A stretch of DNA of 64,000 nucleotides from Gaertneriomyces semiglobifer (lineage: Eukaryota; Chytridiomycota; Chytridiomycetes; Spizellomycetales; Spizellomycetaceae). The DNA is taken from assembly GCA_025558075.1 (NCBI GenBank), contig JAHLKF010000020.1, forward strand, positions 248,001-312,000, written 5' to 3'. Numbering within the stretch: position 1 is the first letter of the stretch; every line of letters begins with the position of its first letter. Below are positions 1 through 10,170 of this stretch, piece by piece. A model generated the notes under the pieces. That model ran no database searches, was not told the origin of the DNA, and saw nothing but the letters and a program-made list of their open reading frames with translations. A program made the position numbers and the translations under genes.

Positions 1-2
1 AC

Positions 3-272
3 ACTGATGAGATAGCCTCGCCAGGCCTGTGTGCGTACATATTGGAACAGGACGTGCAACAATTTGAACGGATACCAACTGACGGCCTGCGGTTCCGATT
101 TCAACGAGGCAGAGCAACCGAGTCTATCGAGAATACAATGGTGGATTTCACGATATGGAGAGTGTTTTACCGTTTATGGCTCTTGGGCGGAATTGAGCAT
201 CTTGGAGAGGACAAAGTCTTGTACTTTCACAAGAAGCCAGGCTCTTTGGTAAACTTGGAACCTGGGCACTAA
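3..272 (+). CDS. 3' end of an unrecognised protein, cut by window start
   Basis: A reading frame is open from the left edge to a TAA at 270-272 (89 codons visible), so the gene probably starts outside the window. The visible part mixes polar stretches with an aromatic stretch (IWRVFYRLWLLGG) and ends in EPGH. No known motif is recognised. It could be the last exon of a longer gene; without the upstream part its function cannot be given. A chance open frame remains possible. Confidence 0.4.
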   Translation, partial: TDEIASPGLCAYILEQDVQQFERIPTDGLRFRFQRGRATESIENTMVDFTIWRVFYRLWLLGGIEHLGEDKVLYFHKKPGSLVNLEPGH

Positions 273-356
273 GAGCGACAGCGTTAGCTTCTTTGTACGC
301 ATCTTGTAGTCGTTTCCGACAATTGTTGATATGGATATATGACAATGTAATTATAA

Positions 357-791
357 TCATCGTCCGTCTTGCCCCAGTCTTGGATTTGGCATAACGTAAT
401 CGTCGGAGTTACGCGCCGGTGTGTTGACCGAGTCGATCTGGCCTTTCTGCAGTAGGCCTGCAATGGCGGAAGCGACCATTCGCTCCACATGTATTCGAGA
501 TATGATACCTAGGACGCAATGAACGAAATAGAGGAACAAAACCAGCGAAGTTGCCTTTCCAAGCGTGCTGATAGGGTCATTCCGCATAGCAATGAGGTCC
601 GACGCATAACCATCGGCGACTATTGCTTGTAAGCGGAAGAGGCAGAGAAATCTGAACCATCTGAATCTACTCGTGTAGATGGTTTTTTGAAGTGCAGCAG
701 AAGAGCTTTGAGGGCACAAGCAACCTTGACACGAATAGTAACATCTTGGACCCGCATATACACCCTGGGCCAGCCTCAGAGCCAATCCCAA
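357..791 (-). CDS. Small hypothetical protein with one membrane segment
   Basis: The C-terminal half (below about position 620) looks coding: it has a hydrophobic segment SLVLFLYFVHCVLGII that could span a membrane, followed by a polar tail ending PNPRLGQDGR. The N-terminal half is Cys- and Arg-rich and reads poorly, so the ATG at 791 may be wrong or an intron may be hidden there. A 51-nt GT-AG segment starting just after the hydrophobic stretch could also be an in-frame intron. It is divergent from the Sel1-repeat gene starting at 831, only 39 bp away. Family not recognised. Confidence 0.38.
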   Translation of the reverse strand: MGLALRLAQGVYAGPRCYYSCQGCLCPQSSSAALQKTIYTSRFRWFRFLCLFRLQAIVADGYASDLIAMRNDPISTLGKATSLVLFLYFVHCVLGIISRIHVERMVASAIAGLLQKGQIDSVNTPARNSDDYVMPNPRLGQDGR

Positions 792-830
792 CCTTACTTT
801 TTAATTTTACAACCAAGTTGCATTGTAACC

Positions 831-3257
831 ATGACGAGTCCGCATCATTCTATGAGATCTAATCTAGATGGCGCTTCAGAATCTCTCAGCAGATCTCGAG
901 GCAGAGATACGGCTCGGCATACACGCGAGACCCTGCAAAAGCGAAGGGCAGAACGTCGCATCTTGAAAAGCACAGAGATGGAGGAGGTACGAAGCATTAC
1001 AGCGTTCTCGCTCACGTTTCCGTGCCTCTAAAACTGTCAAACTTGCAGACCCCTCCCGTACCTCCACCACCGGCCAAAGTCCTATATGGAACTTCAGTTG
1101 GCCCTGTTGTCCGCCTCAAAGACTTGCAGACTAGTGCTTCTACAGTTACAGTATCCCATGTGGAAATGGCATTACGAGCCTGTTGGGAGGACGCCCGACT
1201 TTTGAGTCGAAGCGTCTCCGAAATGGGTCAGCTTGAGAGAGCCCTCCAACAGATTGCGGTAAATCTTCGAACTATGCCATCCTCGAGATCTCAAATTTAA
1301 CATTACATCTCGCAGGAAGCGTTCTTGGCTCGAAAACATGATTTAGAACTGCATGTACCAGAAGCGCAATGGCCGGCGGCAGTGCCAACCTCCGTTCCGG
1401 GAGATGTGTATTCCTCAGCGTATCCGTCTCCCGTAACTCATCCTTTAGTAGCACTATGTAGAGCACTTGTGGCGTTGCATGAAAAAATGGTGCGCTACAA
1501 AACACATATACTACCCTTGGCACATGTGAAGCGGAGAAAACTCGGTCGCCTGTTTGAATATGTTGTTGAAGGCTGGCGAGATCTGGTACGCTACCGGATC
1601 ATCATTGACATTTGCAGGAGGATTGTTCTAACGGTTAACTCTGACCGGAACAGTTGATCTACTTGACTTTGACAATGGCTACAGCGAGTAGCGCGGCTGC
1701 TGCTAGTGCCACCGGTAATATCCAGAAGCTGGCAGTGGCAACTGGTGCGCCCGACTGGGAGGATTTGAGCATTGACGACGCTCAGAAGCTCTTCATCCAG
1801 GGGGACAAGTTTTTCCTGGGTTTCGGAACGGCTCGAAGTTATGATGTGGCCTTTCGACGCTATATGGTAATTATGAAAAGCGATCCTGCACCTACAAGAT
1901 GCTCATTATTTCTTGTTCACCAGGCTGCAGCTCGAAAGGGATTGCCGGACGCCATGTTTATGCTAGGTGCTATGTTTGAAAATGGGCTCGGTCGACCAAA
2001 GGATATGGCGGCGGCGGTTAAATGGTATGAAGAAGCCGCGAGACAAGATCATGTGGAGGCAATGTTCTCCCTTGGGCGAATCCACGAGCTTGGGGATGGC
2101 ATGGCGACGGATCCAGGAGTAGCCATTACCATTTACCGAGAGGCCGCAGAGAGGTCGCACCACCCCTCCATGGTAGCTCTTGGCTCTTTGCTTGAACGTG
2201 GATACGGTTGCGAACAAAATATACCGGAGGCAGTAAGGTGGTATCGCCTTGCGGCAGACGCCGAGTATGCCCCGGCGCAAGCTGCCATTGGACGGATGTA
2301 TTATCTTGGGTTAGGGGTAGAGCGAAATTTCACTGATGCAGTCATTTGGTTTCGAAAGGCGGCGGAGAATGGTTCGGCAATTGCGCTGAACGATCTAGGC
2401 ATCTGTTATGAGGAGGGCCGTGGTGTCGGTAAAGACTGGGCGATGGCAAAAACTCTTTACAAAAGGGCGACAGAGAAAAATCATGCTGGAGGCGCGAACA
2501 ATTATGGCTATCTTTGTATGAAAGAGGTCAGGCGACTGATAGCAATTGTGCGAAAATGTGCGTCCCGGACTGATACCTTGTCTTTCCGTAGAAAAACTTT
2601 ACGGAAGCGATACGCCTGTTTCATTTGGCCATGTCCTTGGGAAGGTATGGTGTGCGAACCCCGCTGGTGCAGTTGACTTTCGAACTGATGCGAATGTCTA
2701 CTAGCGTTGACGCTGTTTATAATCTTGCCACACTGTACGAAGAAGGGTGTCGAGATGGCGACGGTGCGGTGCTAACTCAGGATGTCAGCATGGCAATGCG
2801 TTACTACAAAGAGGCTGCCGAAAAAGTATGTGTATGAAAGCGCTTCAAGTGAAGGTGCTGAGGCTAACACTGATTCCTCCTGACACGGTAGAATATGATC
2901 AAGGCACAGCTTCGACTTTCGCGGCTTTTGATCCTGCACACGCAAGACCATGCGCAAGCCTTGAAGTATCTGATGCTGGCACAAGACAATCCAGATGCGC
3001 AATGTTTGATTGGGCAAATGCACGAACTTGGTCTTGCGACATTTGACGATATGCCAGATCAGCAAATGGCTATGAAGTGGTATGAGAAAGCTCGTCGGCA
3101 GGGCCATGTTGTGGCGATGGTCAGGTTGGGACATATATACGAGAGTCTAGGAGACATGGAAAAGGCCGAGCAACTTTACCTTCACGCCGAAAGACGCGGG
3201 AATAGAGAAGCGACCGAACGACTAGAATCGCTGCGACGAGAACCTCGTTTCGATTAA
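831..3257 (+). CDS. Sel1-repeat (HCP/TPR-like) protein, 8 exons, 663 aa
   Basis: Exons 831-986, 1049-1258, 1316-1585, 1654-1866, 1924-2526, 2592-2644, 2705-2825 and 2892-3257 join in frame (664 codons with stop). The last two thirds carry consecutive Sel1-type helical repeats (units such as AVKWYEEAARQDHVEAMFSL and AVRWYRLAADAEYAPAQAAI, each with G.G at the turn). Such proteins are scaffolds or adaptors, for example in cell-wall synthesis or protein quality control. The N-terminal 200 residues are Arg/Ser-rich and then helical, with no domain I recognise. Two introns (1867-1923, 2645-2704) are multiples of three and could be retained without a frame break; they are called because they interrupt the repeats and have good sites. 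The donor at 2527 (GTCAGG) is weak. No signal peptide is seen. Confidence 0.82.
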
Positions 3258-3550
3258 ATGCAGACTATATTGCGCTGCAAAAATGTCATGTGTACATAAC
3301 ACACTTCTCCCTTGGCACATACGACGCTCAGATACGGAGCATGTACAGTGAAGTAGACAATGTTATAGATTGGAGGTGCATAATAATTATAGTCACCGCA
3401 CAGCTCTAATAACGAACTTGATTTTCCCACTCTAAGCGATCGTTTTGATCAAAAGCGCTCGGGAATTTAAACTGCTTCAAATGTTGAACACATAGCTTCA
3501 CCAAACTTCAATACATTTATGGAGTGCCACTGTTTTGTCTAAGATTTGCT

Positions 3551-4244
3551 TTAACCAATGAGAGCTTGCGCTTCCTTAACCCAGCGTTCGCTGCGAGTTG
3601 GGCTGGCACTGCGGGTACGTCTCCGGCCCTCGCGAAGCAGGTCAAGATAATTCAACGTAGAAGAGTCAAGTGGGTATGGTGACCCTGGACAAGACAACGC
3701 ATGTGAGTGGATATGCAATAATGTTTGAAGTGGCATGAATCCACAGTAAACACATACGTCGACGATAAGGTCTGCTCTTGGGCTGCGAGTCGGACGGAAT
3801 AGCTACGAAATGCACGCGCTTTTCAGTGCCGTTCTTTGCGGGCTGCGTTTGTCCAGCTTCTCGAGTTTGCACAGCGGACGTGGAGGAACTTCTGGCTCGC
3901 TCAAATGATATGTCTACCCCGCTGTCATTCCGCTCGAGATCCGTCGGTGAATCGCAAGGCGGGCGTAGGGATGGGTGAAGCCACCATGTGGGACTATCCG
4001 AATCGGCCCCTTTCAAAGGCGGTTCCGTATCGAGCGTCTCCCACATAGCCCACACTGCTGTGGCACTTCCCACCCCAAATGTTTTCGCGGTCTGCGGTGG
4101 CCGACGATACGCGCTCGGGTTGATGCACGGATAATCCAGTGTATCTCGCTTAGAAGGCGCTCTAGGCTCTAGAACTTCACCAGTAGGATCCTTGCCCAAC
4201 ACACCATACAACCAATTACCGCAGTTCCAGAAGAGGAAATTCAT
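3551..4244 (-). CDS. Hypothetical protein, 206 aa, two exons
   Basis: Exon 1 runs 4244-3758 and exon 2 3684-3551, separated by a 73-nt intron (GTATGT...CAG); the join closes to 207 codons. The N-terminus begins MNFLFWNCGNWLYGVLGKDP, hydrophobic with two Cys, perhaps a membrane or lipid anchor. The middle is low-complexity and Ser/Pro-rich, and the C-terminus is basic with RRRTRSASPTRSERW, an SR-like phosphorylatable patch. No family is recognised. The neighbour at 4595-5404 is on the same strand but shows no functional link. Confidence 0.55.
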
Positions 4245-4594
4245 GATGTGAGATGTTCAACGGTTGCTTATGAGGTCGTGACTACAACTTGGCCTGCTAT
4301 TCAGTGGCTCGAGGCTTACTTGCACTCTCGGCGATATCCGGTAGCAAAGCCTGACGTTGACAGCGGCCAGCAGTTTGACATCCTTGCTGTCCAACAACTC
4401 GAAGAATGGCGGGTAACAAAAGCAGGTGTGAGCACCAACGCGTCCAGCTTCCTGCTGCGCGCGCGCTTGCAAGCACACGCTGTCACAAATAAAATTATAA
4501 ATGCCATGGCTTTGGGTAAAGGATATATATTTACACATCAATTGCGCATGTTAATATTCTATTCTACACTGCTCCCGCTACACTTTGCCATTCC
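4245..4594 (+). other. Spacer between two minus-strand genes
   Basis: Contains the 3' flank of the gene at 4595-5404 and the 5' flank of the gene at 3551-4244. Short open frames on both strands have no protein-like character. I see no RNA gene or repeat. Confidence 0.5.
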
Positions 4595-5404
4595 CTATTT
4601 CAACGAGATTCGTTCCACCTGGCATACTATGGTAGATAGGCTGTCAAAGACCTTTGGGCGAGTGTGCTGGGATTGCAATCTGAACTGCCTCATTAGGTCA
4701 ACAAAAGTTTGAGGTGCTGACAACTGTCCACGGCCAAGGACCGTCATCACAAAGAGTAACACGTGTATCATCTCAACCGCTTGTAACTGCCTCGCCCAAA
4801 TCTGCTTGTGGGCTTCCGGATCCGTGACCATACGTATAAGTTCCTTCATCGAGCTGCATCCGTAGTTGGCCATGAAAATAAAGAAGTAGGCCATGTTCAC
4901 CTCGTTGGTTCTTGGTCCACGATGCGGCTGCTTTTCCATAGCGTAGTAGCACATGAAGTCGTGCAAAGTCTCGTCATAATCATTGGTTTGATCAATCCTT
5001 CTCAAGATGCATTTGACTTCCCATTCCAATCCATACGCCGCCGCGTCGGAGATCCAAGAATGACTGTTCTTTTTGAGACGGAAGGCCATCCAGCACCCGA
5101 CAACGTCGGTGATAGAGTATACATGATGTGCCACTAGATGATTCATAAGAGCGTTGGCGTTTCCTTCAGTCCCATAATTGTCCTTCACTATAACGCTGAC
5201 AACCCAACCGCGTAGCGAATCGTCCTCCTCGAATCTGTCAGAGTCGCCGAGAGACCATGGTATAGCCTTTTGTAACTTGGACGCATTCTGTTGGAGCTTT
5301 TTGCGAAACGATTTCAATGCGTTCCGTCGTCTTGAGCGCTGAGCAAGTTGACTCGACAACGACTGTACTACGGTTGACACGCGCATGTTGCAGATCTCGG
5401 ACAA
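4595..5404 (-). CDS. Hypothetical protein, 269 aa, single exon
   Basis: An uninterrupted 270-codon frame from ATG at 5404. The first 60 residues are basic (LAQRSRRRNALKSFRKKL), then come acidic and mixed helical segments, including a stretch with HHVYSITDVVGCWMAFRLKK and a hydrophobic helix near residue 215 (MIHVLLFVMTVLG). No signal peptide, catalytic motif or known domain is recognised. Composition and length support a real gene. It may be lineage-specific. An in-frame upstream exon cannot be excluded. Confidence 0.55.
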   Translation of the reverse strand: MSEICNMRVSTVVQSLSSQLAQRSRRRNALKSFRKKLQQNASKLQKAIPWSLGDSDRFEEDDSLRGWVVSVIVKDNYGTEGNANALMNHLVAHHVYSITDVVGCWMAFRLKKNSHSWISDAAAYGLEWEVKCILRRIDQTNDYDETLHDFMCYYAMEKQPHRGPRTNEVNMAYFFIFMANYGCSSMKELIRMVTDPEAHKQIWARQLQAVEMIHVLLFVMTVLGRGQLSAPQTFVDLMRQFRLQSQHTRPKVFDSLSTIVCQVERISLK

Positions 5405-6217
5405 GAGATACTAGAGCCGATTATTATTCAGTCTACTGTAGCCAAGACGTGGTGGGCGAGGACGCTTCTCCAATCTGAAGGTGTTGCGCATTTTATATCT
5501 CGCCTGCTCTCTTAGTCCTTAGATCGAATCGCATATCAACCGAAGTTTTCGGGATAGCCGAGCTGCTGAGCTTAAGATCCAAGTTTTGCCGAGATCTGTG
5601 TATCAGGATCGAGGGCTAGGCTGGTGGGTTTATTTCTATTTCTGGAATACCTATAAAATAGGGGCTTACCACACGAGAGCGGCGGCCGCATAACCGCAGA
5701 CAAACATATTCCAACTTGAATATGACTTTGAATGGGAGCAAGGTTAAAACGCATCCAGGTACAATTTCATCCGCGCCTGAATGTTGTGCCCTTCTTATTC
5801 ATGTCCCATCCGTCCCATCCCCACATACCCTGATAACGGCTGTATCGAGGAGGATATCTCCCCGTCGTCAACAATAGCTTTTGACAAAAACAATGGGCCA
5901 AACAACGAACCGAACGCGTTCACTTCGCACCTCAACACGTCACTTGACAAGTCACTCAGTCACTGCTGAGTGAAATGTGTCACGTGACGAAACTCACGGT
6001 TTTTTTGAGGAAAACGTTCGCCTTCAAAGTAACAAAAACAGTCTGGCGGAGAACTCTGCAAGGACACAGAGGCGGAGTGGAGAGAGGTCGTATAACAGAG
6101 TGTGTGAGTGGATTAGGATTGTGCAGAAGATTGAGCAAGTGAACGAATTGCTGCGGGTGTTTGCCTTTTCCCCGTCTCCACCAAAACGAAGCATTTTCAA
6201 CAAGGATAATAGCAATC
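5405..6217 (+). other. Divergent promoter region upstream of NOP56
   Basis: Eight hundred bases between the start of the minus-strand gene at 5404 and the NOP56 ATG at 6218. Apart from the CACGTG palindrome listed separately, it holds no convincing coding frame, RNA gene or repeat; short ORFs here lack protein-like composition. Confidence 0.5.
5979..5988. promoter_or_regulatory. Palindromic E-box (GTCACGTGAC)
   Basis: A perfect 10-bp palindrome with the CACGTG core lies 230 bp upstream of the NOP56 start codon. CACGTG is the classic site for fungal bHLH factors of the Cbf1 type. Control of NOP56 from here is an inference from position. Confidence 0.4.
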
Positions 6218-7889
6218 ATGTCCTTCTTTATGCTTTTCGAGACCGCGTCGGGGTACGCCCTTTTTGAGAGGATAGAGAGCGAGGAGATTGGTCAGGAGCT
6301 GCAAGATGTGCAGGAGAGCGTGCTGGATCTTTCAAAGTTCTCAAAGACGATGAAGCTCAAATCGTTCCAGCCTTTCAAAAATGCCGCTCATGCGCTTGAG
6401 AACATCATGGACGTTTCCGAAGGTAGGAGAGAGTGATCTGTTATACCAAGTATTGCAGGTGACACCGCGATCAAGAATCTCAACGAGGCTTCCTGCCGTT
6501 TTAGGTGTTTGCAATCCAACGTTGAAGGCATTTTTGGAGATGAACTTGCCCAAACCTGGAAAGAAGCAAAAGGTTCAGCTCGGTGTTTCTGAATCAAACT
6601 TGGGTGGAGGAATCAAGGCGGAACTTGGTTACGACTGTGTCCACAATGATGTTGTGCGCGAGTATTTGCGTGGAATCCGCAACCACCAGGACCGCATGCT
6701 TGGACAACTTAGAGAGGGCGACCTTGATAAAGCCCAGCTCGGTCTCGGTCACGCATACTCACGTGCAAAAGTAAAGTTCAACGTCAACAGGGCGGATAAC
6801 ATGATCATCCAGTCGATCAACTTGCTGGATCAGTTGGATAAGGATGTCAACACTTTCTCAATGCGTGTACGGGAATGGTACGGATGGCACTTTCCCGAAT
6901 TGGTGAAGATTGTCAGCGACAATGGTTTGTACGCCAAGCTGGCAAAGTACATCAAAAACAAATCCGACCTTGGAGAGGACAACGTGGAAGAGCTTGAAGA
7001 CCTTGTGGGAGACCCGATTAAGGCCAAGCAAATCCTCGACGCTGCTCGCGCATCTATGGGTACCGATATTTCCGAGATCGACATGGCTAACATCCAAAGT
7101 TTTGCTGACCGTGTGATCGCACTTACCGACTACCGCAAAGCTCTTCACGGGTACCTCGTCAGCAAAATGCACCAGGTAGCGCCCAACTTGTCCGCTCTGA
7201 TAGGAGAGATGGTCGGTGCTCGCTTGATTGCTCACGCCGGAAGCTTGACAAACTTGTCCAAGTACCCGGCCTCCACTGTGCAAATTCTTGGCGCTGAAAA
7301 GGCGCTTTTCCGTGCTTTGAAGACACGGGGCAATACCCCCAAGTATGGTCTTATCTACCACTCCACATTCATTGGCCGTGCCGCACAAAAGAACAAGGGT
7401 CGTATCTCCCGTGTGCTCGCAAATAAGTGCTCCATCGCATGTCGTATTGACTGCTTCTTGGAGACTCCGACGAGCAAGTTTGGCGAGCTGCTGAAGGAGC
7501 AAGTTGAGGAGCGTTTACGGTTCTACGAAGAAGGTGTAGCACCGCGAAAGAACTCTGAAGTGATGGCCAAGGCGCTGGCAGAAGCGGGTATGGCTGATTT
7601 GATGGACGTAGCTGTGGATGCAGAACAGGAAGAGGACTCGGAAGATGAAGAGGACGAGGCTGAGGCACCAGCGAAGCGCAAGGCGGATGACTCCATGGAT
7701 GTAGATGGAGAGTCAGAGCCAGAGACACCAAAGAAGAAAAAGTCCAAGGATGGCAAGGAGAAGAAATCGAAGGAGGACAAGAAAGAGAAGAAGAAGGAGG
7801 AGAAAAAGGACAAGAAGGAGAAGAAGTCCAAGGGGGAGAAATCATCAAAAGAGGGCAAGGACAAGAAGAAGAAGTCCCAGAAATCTTAA
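6218..7889 (+). CDS. NOP56: Nucleolar protein 56, box C/D snoRNP core
   Basis: Exons 6218-6422 and 6505-7889 (82-nt intron) give 529 aa, typical for Nop56. The N-terminal NOP5NT region starts [17 protein letters not shown]; the coiled-coil/NOSIC region and the Nop domain follow ([20 protein letters not shown] and the [20 protein letters not shown] segment), as in Nop56/Nop58/Prp31. The last 90 residues are an acidic stretch followed by KKE/KKD repeats, the usual nucleolar tail. Nop56 bridges the box C and D ends of 2'-O-methylation guide snoRNPs with Nop58, fibrillarin and Snu13, and is needed for pre-rRNA processing in the nucleolus. [19 protein letters not shown] favours Nop56 over Nop58. 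No box C/D snoRNA was seen in the intron. Confidence 0.96.
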
Positions 7890-8149
7890 CTTATTCGCAG
7901 CATGTTTGGATGTTAGCTTTACAGATGGTGTGCGGGAGGGTATTGCGCGTGGCTCTGACATTCATTGGCGCCTGTTTTCATGGGCGTGCGTTGGCTTTGG
8001 AAGCCAGCAATTTTTAATTGGTCGTTTTGTAGTTTCTTTTCTTGCTGTAAATAATACGCTCTCAATAACGCATTCTGAAACTAAAAGACTCTTTCCTTAT
8101 GAGGTAGATACAATAATAGGCTAGGTGAATGCTCTCGATGTATCAGTAT

Positions 8150-10012
8150 TTATTGGCTCTCAAACATTTCGCCTGTTCGCCGGGCCCCTGGCGTTGGACC
8201 AATCACCTCCTCGTCCATAAAGCCAAGTGCGTCCTGCACGTCCACTCTGGCCCTCGAAACGGTTGATTGAGGAATTGTGCGAGCTGGCCCAAGGTCTGGC
8301 CGTGCCGTTGGTAGTGACTCGCTAACATGCGAGATGGTTTCCTCCTCATCCGACGACAACGGCATCTGTGATCGTTTCTGCCGCTGCAGTTCGTCATCCA
8401 ACCGTCGATAAGCCTCACCCCGTCTTCGGACTTCATCGAGTTGCTGCACCAAGGCCCGTACGCCCGGGAGGTGATGTGGCGGGGACGGCGGAAGCTCTTC
8501 CTCTCCATAATGTGACATGGCATGCTGGTTTTGCTGTTGCGTTGGCGTTTGCGTCTGGTGTTTGGCGACAAAGGATTGGCTCAAGTGGTCGACTTGGTCG
8601 AGATCAATATCGTCTGCTAAATCCGTTTGGTCAAAGAGAAGAGCTTCGTCGTCGTCTGCCTCGATGGCGTGTGTTTGTGGGGTGAGATGGTGCGGGGTTG
8701 GTGGTGGAATGGATGCTGGCATGGGTTGCTGGGAAGAAACGCGCTTGGATGGGTGCGGTTGTGATTGAGCGGGGGTTTGAGAGAGGGGTTGGTGTGGATC
8801 ACGCATGGATGCCAAAACAAAATCCACATTGTACAGATCGGGCGGATGAGTGACCGCTAAAATGATAGGGCTGTTTCCAAAAAGAGTAACCCATCAGCAA
8901 AAAAGGTTCTGCCCACAAAGAGTCCAAAAAGCGCGATAGAAAAGACATTACCTCCCCGGCCCATCAAAAAATGCCGACAGCGGTTGCCCCATTCCATCTG
9001 CAAACGATAGTGCAGCTTTAAACTCTTTGAGATTAAACGTGATTCTTGTTTCGTCTTTGATATCGTATACGTCGAAATCACGCGGATCCACTTCCAGTTC
9101 GGTTTGCATGGCGCGATTCGCCAGCAAGTCTGCTTCTTCCCCTATAACACTCTCTGTGAAACTACTGAACGTAATGTAATCTGATCCGCATGCCATTGTG
9201 ACTTCTTCCAGTCGATGATGGAAATGGACCAGCCAGTCGGAGGTGATTTTAGAGGAGATCGTCCATTTGTTGCGACAGGTATGTTTCGTATAGATGGCGC
9301 TGAGGGCGTCACACTCCTCATAGTGGAGTTTATGCGTTTTGACAACACCTAAATGACGCCTGAATAAGTGGGTATCCTGAAAAGTGAAAGCCAAAACGTA
9401 TGCAAGGTACCATGACGACAATGCAACTGGATCACTAACCGATCCTGATCACTACTCCCCTTCAATTCCAATTTGCAACGTTCAATGTTGTCCAAGTGGT
9501 TTTTGCCGCGAAAGATGTTCAGCAATGGCTGGAAAAGAATGTCAAACGGTTTGAGTGTGCTTCTCGAGTCGGTTTGTCTGCCACGTCAAAGTGAGTTGTC
9601 CGACGAGTATTCGTACCTTTAGGAGTATATGGCAAGAGAAGAGCTTTGCATTAGCCGGATCAAGCGAAGCTGTGGTATAATAGTCGAAGAATCCTCGATG
9701 TAACGAGAACAGGACAAAGGCAGATCGTGCAGCGTTGACAGTCGCCAGATTCAGCTAAGTTACAAGACAAGGATGAGTTCCCGCATAATGCTCATCTAAT
9801 GACGAACATGGTTCGCTGTGATGCGTTCGAACCTTGCTGGATTTCGCAGAGACATACAGGTCTTCACCAATCTTGTGCATGCATTGGAGGATTTTGGCAA
9901 ATGCTAGATAGTCGGACAAAGACGATTAATAGGTATGCTTCGCAGCCAGCAGTATAGGATTAGAGCAGTTATACCTACGCTTCAAAGCCGCGGCAGGCAA
10001 ATGAGCCTCCAT
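8150..10012 (-). CDS. RAD9: DNA-damage checkpoint clamp subunit Rad9
   Basis: Six exons: 10012-9979, 9903-9833, 9754-9617, 9528-9411, 9348-8952 and 8870-8150, closing to 493 codons. The translated exons match Rad9 landmarks in order: KIGEDLYV, ATVNAARSAFVLF, RLVIQLHCRHGVVKTHKL, the helix FNLKEFKAALSFAD, FFDGPGR, then VDFVLASM. Rad9 forms the PCNA-like 9-1-1 ring with Rad1 and Hus1, loaded at damage sites to activate ATR/Mec1-type kinases. The 250-residue C-terminal tail is disordered and Gln/Ser/Pro-rich, as expected for the phosphorylated tail, and carries an SSDEEE acidic cluster that could be a CK2 site. It is divergent from OGG1 across a 158-bp spacer. Exon 1 is only 34 nt and is the least certain part. 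Confidence 0.93.
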
Positions 10013-10170
10013 CTATTGTCAGTTCCTAGCTTCTTGTGATGGCAAATGCACTGGGTCAAACTTTTTGTTCGCAACTGTCGCGCTTTTATACTTTGGCTCA
10101 TGCAACAAGTTGGATTGGCAGTTGCTTTGGAAGAGCAACTCGGGACATGCATGTGCAGTAGGATCTAGCA
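10013..10170. promoter_or_regulatory. Bidirectional promoter between RAD9 and OGG1
   Basis: The start codons of RAD9 (10012, minus) and OGG1 (10171, plus) lie 158 bp apart, so both genes must be transcribed from this short spacer or from within each other. A GC-rich core (TGTCGCGC) sits near its centre, next to a TTTTATAC stretch. Joint control is inferred from distance only. Confidence 0.5.

Noticed and set aside
6423..6504. Possible snoRNA in the NOP56 intron
   Set aside because: Introns of Nop genes can host box C/D snoRNAs, but no box C (RUGAUGA) and D (CUGA) pair with terminal stem is present in the 82 nt.
9529..9616. Shorter 39-nt intron (acceptor at 9578) in RAD9
   Set aside because: It leads to a stop codon; the acceptor at 9529 keeps frame and gives HILLK-PLLNIFRG, matching the Rad9 family.
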